From Aggregatibacter kilianii (GTDB lineage: Bacteria > Pseudomonadota > Gammaproteobacteria > Enterobacterales > Pasteurellaceae), in contig NZ_NRCN01000001.1 of assembly GCF_003130255.1 (NCBI RefSeq), positions 744,001 through 808,000 on the forward strand: DNA of 64,000 bases, in the 5' to 3' direction. Shown here in pieces: positions 36,779 to 48,700 of this stretch. Each line of letters opens with the position of its first letter. The stretch's first letter is position 1. A program made the translations under genes and the position numbers. The notes beneath the pieces were generated by a model, which was not told the origin of the DNA, ran no database searches, and saw nothing but the letters and a program-made list of their open reading frames with translations.

Positions 36779-39700
36779 ATGAATAAACGTCACTATAAAG
36801 TTATTTTTAGCCGTGTATTAAACCAGCTTGTCGTAGTATCTGAGCTGGCAAAATCTCAAGGTAAAGCACAAAGTGAAAATGTGAGCGCAGAACAAGAAAA
36901 AACAGGGCTATTTTCAACCGCACTTTCACTTAATCCTATTCATTTTAGCTTAATGTTAGCATTAGGCTTTGTCTTCTTATCGCCTTCTGCTCATGCAGAA
37001 GATATGGCAATTAGAGCCGATAAATCTGCGCCGAATAATCAACAACCAACTGTACTCCAAACAGCGAATGGTTTACCGCAAGTAAATATTCAAACACCAA
37101 GTGCAGGTGGGGTATCACGTAACCAGTATTCACAATTTGATGTGGCTGAAAAAGGGGCGATTCTTAACAACGCACGCCAAGCTACACAAACGCAAATGGC
37201 GGGTTGGGTGCAAGGTAACCCGAATCTTGCTCACGGTGAAGCAAAAGTGATTCTGAATGAAGTAAACTCAACTAACCCAAGCCATTTAAAAGGTTATCTA
37301 GAAGTTGCAGGCCAAAAAGCAGATGTCGTAATTGCCAACCCAAATGGTATTCAATGTGATGGCTGTGGTGTGATTAATGCTGGACGTACAACGCTGACAA
37401 CCGGTAAAGCGGAAGTGGAAAATGGTGAGTTGAAAGGCTATCGCGTAAGAGGCGGAAAAGTGACTGTTGGTCAAAAAGGTATGGATACCTCTAAAGCTGA
37501 TTATACTGACATCATTGCGGAAAAAGCAGAAATCAAAGGTGGCGTATGGGCTAAACAAGTAAAAGTGACTACTGGAAAAAACAACGTTGACCGCACCAAT
37601 GATTCAGTGGTTTATGTTGGCGATAAAAATACAGATAAAACTGACCACACTTCTGACGCGCAAGACGAAAACCAAAGCTACAGTGTCGATGTGAGCCAAT
37701 TGGGTGGGATGTATGCTGAAAAAATCCATTTAGTGGATAATGGCCAAGGTCTTGGTGTACGCAATGCGGGCCATATTGGTGCATCTGCGGGCAGTGTGAA
37801 GATTGATAGTCAAGGTAAGATTGTCAATGAGGGCGTGATTAATGGGGTTGATAATATTCATCTCCATACAGCTGTTGCGACTAATACAGGCAAAATTGAA
37901 TCTAAACAAGGCCAGATTGATTTAAATGCTAAGAGCATTACACAAGATGGTTCAGTGATTGCCCGTAAAGGGAATGTTTCTTTAAAAGGCGATGTTGTTC
38001 GTCAAAAAGGTGAAACTGTTGCAAAAGGTCGGGTAGACTATGATGCAAAATCAATTGTCGCAGATAAAACGGCATTTATTGCTGCTGGTGTGAATATTAC
38101 AGAAGATAAAGGTAAAGTTGTTCGTACTTTAGATGCCGCTCATGTTGAAGGAAGTGGTATTACCTTAAAAGGCCATAATAGTGTCACGATGCATGGGAAA
38201 CAGGTTGCATCAGGTCATATTGCAGTACAAGGTGGCGTGTTAAATTTAGATGGAAGCCAAGCAACGGGATATAATGTTTCCTTATCTTCAGATCAACGAG
38301 ATATTCAACTTAATCAAGCGAATGTTTATGCGACAAATGGACTTTCTCTTTCATCGTCAGGATTACTTTCTACACAAGGTAGTGAGTTAAGCGCTGAGAC
38401 TATTAAGACATCTCAATCTGAACTTGATAATAAAGGTGGGCATTGGACGCAACGTGGTAGTGATGATTTGACGATTCATACTAATACGTTAAATAATCAA
38501 GATGGCGGAATAAGTACTAAAGGTCGCATGCTTATTGAAGCGAATAATGTGAATAATAGCAAAGGAACGCTGTTAAGTGGAAAAGCACTTCAATTAGATA
38601 CTAAACAACTTGATTCTACAGATGGTGTAATCGCTTCGGACGAGAACGTGACACTTTCAAGCCAGAACATCGTTAATCGTAATGGCTTAATTCAAAGTGG
38701 TAAGAGTGCGATTATTAACACTGGTCTTTTGGATAATCAAAAAGGAAAAGTGCTGAGTCGTGGTGAGCAGCAAATTTCAAGTACTACATTAATAAATCAA
38801 GATGGGAATATTGTTTCAGGTGAGAAACAATCTATCCAAGCAACTCAATTAAACAATCACAATGGGATTGTTTCTTCTCAAACACATCAAAAAGTTAGTG
38901 TTCAGAAAGATATTGATAATCGTCAAGGTCGTATTAGCGGAGTAGATAGCCAGATCCGCGCTAACCAAATTGATAATAGTGGGCAAGGTGAGCTACTTTC
39001 TGCAGAAAGTTTGTCATTGAATGTGGCTTCAATGCTTAATAATACTCAGGGCATTATTAAAGGTACCAAAACTTTTATTAAAGCAGAAGATATCAATAAT
39101 AATTCAGGGGTACTTTATGCTCAAAACCTTGGCCAGATTCAAGTCAGTAACCAATTAGATAATCAAAATAATGGAAAAGTAATTAGCTTAGGGGATATGA
39201 CGCTCCAGGCGGAAAAATTAGATAATCGTGGTGGAGTTACTCAAGTTGCACAACAGTTGGCTTTAACTGTTCCAACAATTCTGAATAATAAAACAGGTAA
39301 AGATGGTTCATTTATTCAGGCTAATAAACTGACGATTGACGCGAAGAAGATTGATAATCAAGGTACAGTTGATAAATCAAATGGAGCGATTCAACAAGGA
39401 ATTGCAGCGAAAACATTACTTTTAAATGCCCAAGATATTGATAACGTAGAAGGGGGGATTTATGTAGAAGATAAAGCGAAACTCCATATTAACGGTACTT
39501 TAAACAATCAAAAAGGTGAAGTTTTAAGTTGGAAGGATACAGAGATTTCTGGCTCTAATTTGTCAATTGATAATGACTTTGGACGATTACAAGCAAGCCA
39601 TGCATTAGATATTCATACGCACTCGTTATCATTAACAGGAAAGGGACATCTAGAAGCTGATAAATTACATTTAGGTCTACAAAGTGATTTTCACTCTACG

Positions 39701-42700
39701 AATGATATCAATGCGGCTACTGAATTGAATATTGAGACTTCAGGTAGTGTAATTAATAGCAATAAACTCTCAGCCGGTAAACGTCTCACTATTTCAGCTC
39801 AAAATGTAGATAACCAAGAAGCTGGACGATTAAGCAGTGCAGAAACTCGCATTACTGCAAGTGGAAAGATTACTAACCAAGGGCTAATAAATTCTTTTAC
39901 AGAAAATAACGACAGTAAAACGGTATTAAAAGCAACCCATATTGATAATGTAGGAAGTGGGCGTATTTATGGTGACCATGTGGCACTTCAAGCCGATAAA
40001 ATTGAAAATCATGATGGGAAAAATATAGCCGGTGAAGTGAAGTCGGCAACTATTGCTGCTCGTCATCGCCTTTCTCTTACTGGAAAAGAAATCGTTAATA
40101 GTACCGCTTTTTATGAGAAAGACAAAAAAGGTGGTTCAACTCTTTACAGTGGGGGGAATATTGAATTTGGCGAACGTTTAAATACCCAGGATCAAGCTGA
40201 AGGGAAAGCTGACGTTTTACGTAATAAGAGCGGTATCATTGAAGCTGAGGGCGGAATTGGTCTAAGTGGTGTTAAGAAAACTTTTAACACAAATGAACAT
40301 TTTGTCACTGAAAAGATTGAGGTTCCTGAAGAAGGGAAAAAACAGAATATTCAATATGTCATGATCGGGACGAATGGTATTGATTTTAATACCGGTGGAC
40401 AAGTCAAAAGCGATCGTTTCGAACAGCGAGTTCTCTCAGATAAAAATGAGCCGGGCGTATATGATCTCGTCTGGAAAACATTACTTCATCGTAAATTAGA
40501 CAATGATGAGTTGAAAGTTGGTTATATTCCTTTAGCAAATCAAAAGGTATGTTCAACTGTAGATCCATCGCTTTGTTATATTTATCCAACAACTCTCTAT
40601 GGTACGGATTATGGCGTGTGGGAACGTTTTGGTCTTAAAGCGCCTCAAAACGCACCATCTCTTGAAAATTTACCAACGATAAGAAAAGAGCCTAGTAAAC
40701 CAGGAAAACTGCCGATGCGATACTCTGAGTTTCCAGGGCTTAAAGCCCGACATGAAGAAGCTTTGCGTCAGTATGATATAGAGATTGAGGCTTATAAACA
40801 AGATGTTGCTAATTATAATAAAGCAATTAAGGAATATACTGACTGGGCGAACAAGCATGCTGATTCTTTTACAGAATTAAACCAACGTATTAAGGCGAAC
40901 AACGACTTGTTACCAGGACATTATCGTGAACGCTGGGTTATGAATGTAACAGAAGAAAAAGTGGCAAAAAGTGTCGTGACTAAATCATTGCCAGGACAAA
41001 TTCTTGCTGGCACTGATATTGATCTAGGTAATAGCTATTTAGAAAATGATAAGAGCACCATAATATCTGGTGGGCTTATTCATAAAGCACAGGGTGAACT
41101 GAAAAATTTAGATGAGAAAGGTACGGTGTCTCATCAAATTTACGGTACTGCTAGTTGGGTAGAACCAAGATGGCGTGGTCACAGAAAAGGTTGGCGTTGG
41201 TACGGTGAAAGTTTTAATGACGTAATCAAACGCCGTGAGACAAATACAACCTTTGATATGAATATTTTTACAGAATTATCTCAGGCAAATAAAACAGTAG
41301 ATAATCCATTTTACCAAGATCAAAGTGCCCATAAAGTTAAACTAGGAAATGGAGTAGAAAGTAGTGTATTAGGCACAATTGATACTCGTAAAATAGATAC
41401 GCAGGCGATCCGTAAATCACCGACTTTGCAAACAATTGAAAGTCAGTTTAATAATCAGTTGGAAGTTCGTACTATACAACCGGATACCCGTTTACCAACA
41501 CAAAGTTTATATAAAATTAATCCGACGGCAGAAAGTCATGTATTAGTTGAAACAGATTCTGATTTTACAAATAAAAATCGCTGGTTAAGTTCGGATTATA
41601 TCCTCAATTCTTTACATATAAATCCGCAAGCTACCATGAAGCGTTTGGGAGATGGGTACTATGAGCAACGTCTTGTACGTGAGCAAATGAATCGTCTTAC
41701 TGGACATCATTTTACTGGGAATAACCAGACCTTTGAAGAGCAATATAAATCTTTAATGGATGCGGGACTAACCTTTGCGAAAAAATTTAATCTCACTGTA
41801 GGGGTAAGCTTAACACCTGAACAGGTAGCTCAGCTGACCTCTGATATTGTATGGATAGAAAAACAAAAGGTAACACTACCAAGTGGTAAAGTGGTGGAGG
41901 CATTAGTTCCACGAGTATATGCCGTGGTGAAAAAAGGTGATTTAAACGGGACTGGCACATTGATTTCAGGTGAGAAATTGTATGTAAAAGGTAGTGAGTT
42001 TGAGAACCAGGGAACTCTTTCTGGTAGACAAATTGCCAAAATTGATGTGGATAACCTAAAAAATAGCGGTACTCTAAGTAGTGAGATATTGAGTGCGAAT
42101 GTATCTGGTAATGCCAATAATATCGGTGGTGTACTTGAAGCAGATAAGGCTTTGTTATTGAAGGTGGCAGGCGATTTTAATCATCGTTCTACCACTCAAA
42201 CAAGCGATATTAAAGCTAATGGCTTAACTCGTCATGAAACTAATCTTGATCGCAAAGCACTTTTACATGTTAAAGGTGAGAATGGCCTATTGAGCGTAAG
42301 TGCTAATAACATGACGCTTGAAGGCTCAGAAGTGCGTAATGATGGTAAAGGGCTTACCTTACTTGATGCTAAAAATAACTTAAATTTGACCGCACTTTCT
42401 GTGGGGTATGATGAGAAATTAGGGAACTCTAATGCTTATCGTAATGCAAATTTACAGGATGTGGTCGCTTCAACGGTAAAAGGTGGTGGCGATGTACAAT
42501 TACAAGCCAAAGATATTCATGCTAATGGCGGTAAGCTTGAATCTGAAAAACGTTTAGCATTAGTCGCAGAAAATGATTTGGTATTAGATGCAGCGGGTAA
42601 AACAGCAAGTCTAGAGGAATATGCAAAAACCAAAAAACGTAATCTCATATCTTCCCGTTCTTCTGAGCGTTATTCATATGACAAACTTAATGCTCATGAA

Positions 42701-45700
42701 GTGGCTCAGCTAAAAGGTGAGCAAATAGAGGTGACAGCTGGACGCAATGTGAGTATGAAGGCAACCCAGGCTAATGCGACACAGACAATAACAGCTTTAG
42801 CCGGTGGTGAACTTGATGTAGGAACAGTGACAAATAGTCACGAACAAATTAAGTGGAATAAGCATAAAAGATCTGGTTTAAGTGCTTCTTTCTCTCATGG
42901 AACTGCACAAATTGGTTATCAACGCAATAAATCAAATCGAGACATGACAGGTTATGACGAGAACGTAATAGGTAGTCAACTCGTGGCAGAGAACGGTGCC
43001 TTAGTGCTTAATGCGAAGGATAATATCAATGTGAATGGCTCCCGTTTGGCCTCGGGTGGCGATATGGTGCTTGAGGGTAAAAATGTGAACTTGAATGCGG
43101 TGAATGAGCAGCATAATAGTGAACGTCATCAGAGCCAAAAATCAACCGGTATTGGAATGGGTTTTGTATACGATCCTGTAGCGAGAGCAAAAGAAAATTA
43201 TCGTCAAAAAGAAGCCCAAGGAGGAACAAAATCCATTATTGGTAAATCTACGGCCGCATCAGATGCTGTTGTAGATTCAGCAGAATCAATGATGCGCGGT
43301 CTTCAGCCTTATGCTAATCACAATCGGAGTGAATCACATAAATACAATCAAAAATCACTGGCAAAAACAACCGCACTTGAGTCTGGAGGAAAGCTTAATA
43401 TTCAAGCTCGAGAAGGAGATATTCGTGCACAAGGTAGTCGTATCAGCGCTGAAGGTGATGCGCAATTTATTGCGGCTCAAAATGTTGATTTCGGAGTAGC
43501 TGTACACGAACAATCTCAGCAAGCATCCTCTAGACAAAGAGGAGTGGGCATTGATGGATTAGCAAAATATGTCGTCGGAGGACACACGCAGCGAGAAAAT
43601 GGAGATACTCGTCTTAGCCAAGAGGTTGGAAGCCAAATTTCTATTGCTGGTAACAGTACAACCATCGCAGAGAAAGGTGATGTTACTTTAAAAGGTACAA
43701 CGTTTGTTTCGGGAGGTAAAAACAGACTTCAAGCTAATGAAGGTAATGTTAAGTTGATGACTGCCGAAACGACAGATAATAGCCTGCAAGTTCGTAAAGG
43801 TCATGGTGTAGGAGAGGCTGTCATCTCTGATACAGAGAGATTCTTTGGCTATAATCGTACACGTATGAATCAAGATGGGACTAAAGTAAGTCATGACGGA
43901 AGCCAACTAGCCAGCCTTAATAACAAAGTTGAGGTATATGCAGGTAAAGATTACCAACAAACAGCAAGTGAAGTGTTGGCGAAAGAGAAAGTGGATATTA
44001 ATGCACAAAATATCACTATTAATAATGCACTTAATCATCAAGAGAATAGTTATAGTGAAAGCGATTTAAAAATTGGACAATTTAGCCGAATTAAATCACC
44101 GATAATCGACTTAATTAATACTATTGAAGGCGCCGTAAAAAATGATAAAGCATCTGATCGCTTGAAAGCGGCAAATGCTATGAGTATTGCTGCGCAGGGC
44201 TATAATTTATATAACTCTATTAGCAAACTAAAAGATCCAAAATCGGGTACATATCTCTTTAGAGCGGAATCTGGTAGCGGTATTGCTCATAGCCGTCAAA
44301 GCCAAGAAGGGTTATCAGATATTAGTCAAGGTAGCCGAATCAATGCGAAAGAGATTAACCTTGTCGCACGTGGCGACGGTAGTTTGAATGAAAAAGGTGA
44401 GCGTAAGTTAGGTAATATCAACTTAACACATGCCGAGCTTACATCTCGAGATGAAACAGGCAAACGCCTTGAAGATAGCCGAATTACGTTAACTGGCAAT
44501 GAGTTGAATATTAAAGCTGGTGAGAATCATACCCAGTTTAAAGGTCGAAACTCTAGTATGGGGGTTGAGGTTGGTGTTGCTGCAACAGTTGGGGCGCAAA
44601 CTGGCGTAGGCATTTACGCAAGAGTTGGTGGAAGCTCGGGCAAAGAAGATGGGGAAAGTAAGACTTATCAGAGTAGCCAACTAAATGCAGAAACTGTGAC
44701 TCTTAATAGCCAAGGTGATACTAATATTATTGGCAGTCAAGTTAAAGGTAAAACAGTGAATGCCAATGTTGGTGGTAATCTCAATATTGAAAGTTTACAA
44801 GATGAAGAGCACTTCAAAACTAAATCTTCAGGCGGTGGTCTTGAAGTCGAATTTGGTTTTGGTAATAACTGGAGTGTAGGTGGTTATGGCAATAGTGAAA
44901 AAGGTGAAAGTCATCGTAAACAAGTAAATGAACAAGCAGGGATTTTTGCCGAAGAAGGCGGTTATCACGTTGATGCTAAAAATGTTCACTTAAATGGTGG
45001 TGCCATTACCGGTACTAATTCACAAGCAAATGAACTTAAAACCAATAGCTTTACTTTTGCAGATATTCAAAACGAAAGTAGTAGTAACGCTATGAGTGGT
45101 TCGGTTAGTGCTAATGCAAAAGGAAAAGGGTCTAAGGTTAATTCTACAAGCTTTGGTGGTGGATTGCCGATAAATGAATCTGATTCAGATAATTCAGTTA
45201 CTCGAGCAACCTTAAGTGAAGGAAAAATTACCTTAAATAAAGATAGTGAACCAACTCAAACCACAGCACAAGCTTTGGGCATTAATACAGATATTAATCA
45301 AGCTAATAGTCAAGTGAATGCACCAAAAGATGTGAAACAGCAATTGAGCGAACAACGCCAAATTTCTGCCGCTGCAGACCATATTCGTGATGCAGTAAAT
45401 ACATACATGGCAAATCAACAGAACGCAGCAATAAAAGAAATGGCGGCATTACAAGCAGAAAGAGAGGAATTGGTTAAACGCAATGATGAAGTTGCATTAG
45501 CTAAAGTTGATGAGAAATTAATAACGCTTCTTAAAGAATCTGAAGAATGGGGTAATGAAGGTAAATATCGTCGTGCTCTGGATGCAATTACATCAGCTGG
45601 CGTAGCCGCATTAACTGGGCAATCAGCACAAGGTATTGCGGTGACTGCAGCTTCACCTTACGTTAACCAAGCAATTAAAAATGCAACAACAGATGAACAG

Positions 45701-48700
45701 ACAGGTAAAGTGAATAAAGTCACTAACATTGCTGCCCATGCACTATGGGGTGCAGTGGAAAGTAATGCGCTTGGGGGAAGCGGTACAGCAGGTGCTTTAT
45801 CTGCAAGTGGCGCTGAATTAGTGGCACCACAGATTGCTAAAGTGCTTTATGACAAAGCGCCAAATGAGTTAACTTCATCTGAAAAGCAGCGTGTTATTGC
45901 ATTAAGTGGTGTAATTGGCAAGGCTATAGGTGGTATTACATCCGCAGCTAAAGGCGGAGATACTTACGCTATATCTAAAAATAGTGATATTAGCGGAAAT
46001 ATTGCGAAAAATGCTGTGGAGAATAATGCGGTCTTTAAAGCAAGAGGAGAGCATTATTTAGCGCAATTACAAAAAATTAAAAAGTATCCAGAAGCTAAAA
46101 ACCGCTTACTTCGAGAAATGGGTGCAGAAAGTACTAGACATAGTCTTGCGATTAGAGATGCTTGTAAAGTAAGTGCTGAGCAATGTAAGTTCTATATTGG
46201 AATGCTGAAAGAAGCAAGATATTACTACATTGAAGAACAAACTAAACATCCAGAATGGACTTATTCTGAAGAAGGTAAGATGTTACAAACACTACGAGGT
46301 TTGGCTGAACATGATCTTAAAATGGCACAAGGTATCTTGGCTGAAAAACCGCAAGTTACAGTGTCTCGAGGCGTCCCTAAAGGAAAAATATATGATACTA
46401 ACTATCCTGAACGTAACGATTTTGCTAATTATCGTTCGGTAGTGGATATTGATAGAAAGCATCACATCACTGTGACAGGTTATACATCTGCGGAGAAAGA
46501 TCGTGATGACAGAAAACTTAGACCTGCAATTCAGGTGATTTCTGGAGGAACAGAAGTTACTGGTGGTGTAATTGAATGTTTTGCCTCTGCAGGTTTAGGA
46601 TGTGGGCTTGGAATTGCAGCAGCAGCAAAAGGTCTAGACAATGTAGTAACTGGATTTACCAATTACGGTAAACATCCCTCTGAGCAAAATGATACCTATA
46701 CTGTTAAGGGGTTACAAAAATTAGGGATGTCTCCAGAAACAGCTAGAATAGCAGATTCTCTTTCTGATGCAGCTTTAGGTGGGGCGGCAATATTTAGTAA
46801 AACTATTCAACGTAGTTCCTCTGGTATAAATGTAGCTAAAGCCACAAATAAAATAGGTAATGCAACAAATATTACAGACCTATCAAATAGAGCCGTTGCT
46901 GATGTTTCAGTTAATAGTGTTAAAGCTACGAATAAGGTAGGTAATGCAACAGATGTTGTCCAATCAGTAAATAATACGCAAAGTAAAGCAAATGCCGTAA
47001 GATTATCAAATAAATCAGGTAGTATTTTAGCCAATAATACTAAAGCCAGTGGTACTAAAGTCAACAATACGGTTGATAATGTTATAGTGGCATCAAAAAA
47101 CGTAGAAAAATCAAGACGTACTCATCCAGGTGTTAACCTTAATCATAATAATGTTGATTATCCATCAACAGGCATGGATAACTATCAACGTGGAAAGATT
47201 GGTGATTCTGATTATCCTGAGGTCGTGTATAGAGGTACTAATAAACGACCTGAAGATGCTTTTGACAAAGGGTTCAATCCTAGGGGAAAGGGGGAAGATA
47301 TTTATAAGCATGCAGTAGATAACACTTCTCCTCCAAGCAAATATGTGTGTACATCAACTTCATGTGATGTTGCCGCTAATTATGCGACAAATATAATGGG
47401 TGATGGGCATGCTTATATCATTAGAAGACCTGAAAATGGCGTTGATGTAAATAAAGTATTAGGAGCTAAATCACCGTATCCTTCAGATAAAGAAATTGCT
47501 ATTCCTGGTCCTGTTCCAGGAAACCAAGTTTTAGGCGCTATTCCAGTTGATAAAGATGGGAATTTAGCTAACTACAGTATTCCTAATCCAAATCGAGTGC
47601 GAGGTGGGGGAGATGCAGCTAAAGCAACAGAACATTTTAAAACTTGTTCTTTCCGTGGAGATATGGAGGTAAAAACCGAGCAAGGTTATAAGCCAATTCA
47701 GTCTATTAAAGTTGGTGATAAAGTTTATGCAAAAAATGAACAGACAGGACGGATGAGTTATCAGCGTGTGCAGGCGCATTATAATAATCTATACGATTCT
47801 ACCGTGTATGTTGAGGTAATGAATGAGCAAGGAAAACAGCAAACGATTATTTCAAACAAAATTCACCCATTCTTTACACAAGTAAGTCAAGGTGAATTAG
47901 TGCCAAGTTCGGAAGGGCATTTCTATAAAGGTGAAATTCAAAATGCTCAGTGGGTAGATGCACAAAATCTGAAATCTGGTTATAAGCTATTGTCAGAAAA
48001 TAATCATTGGCAGACAGTCAAAGGAGTGAGCATCAAAGCTGAGAAGTTGAGTGCATATAACTTGACGGTTGAAAATGATCATACTTACTTTATTAAAGGA
48101 ACTAATAGTGATTCTGATGGGGTTTGGGTGCATAATGAATGCTATATTGGTATTCCTAAAGAGGCAAAGGAAGCTGGTAAAATAAATGGGTATAAAGCCT
48201 ATACATTTACAGAAAATGGAGAAACAAAAACAGTTATTCAAACAGGAGAACGTCGTTTTGAAACGTTAGATCAACCAAAAGCACTAGATCCAACATTAAA
48301 TGGTTCTCAAACAAAGACTATTAAAGTTGATTTTGATGAAACTAGAATAAAAAATAGTGAGGCACATAAAATAGTAAATAATTTAGATGTAAATACACGT
48401 TATGAATTAAGTAACGGTACAAAATTTAAAACTAATGATTACGGTTATGTTGAAGAAATTTCCTTTAAGCCAATAGATGAAAAGATGCCAAGAACATCAC
48501 AGCAAACAGCGATAGGCTACTTGGGGGAAATTGGTGATGTTGGAGGGCATATTCAAGCTTGTAGATATGGTGGAACATGTGACCGCTATAATTTATTTCC
48601 ACAAAATGGAAACTTTAATAATTCAGCTTATAAAGTATATTTTGAAAATATCGTAAAAAAAGCTGTAGATAAAGGTAAAGCAGTTGATGTTGTAATTAAA

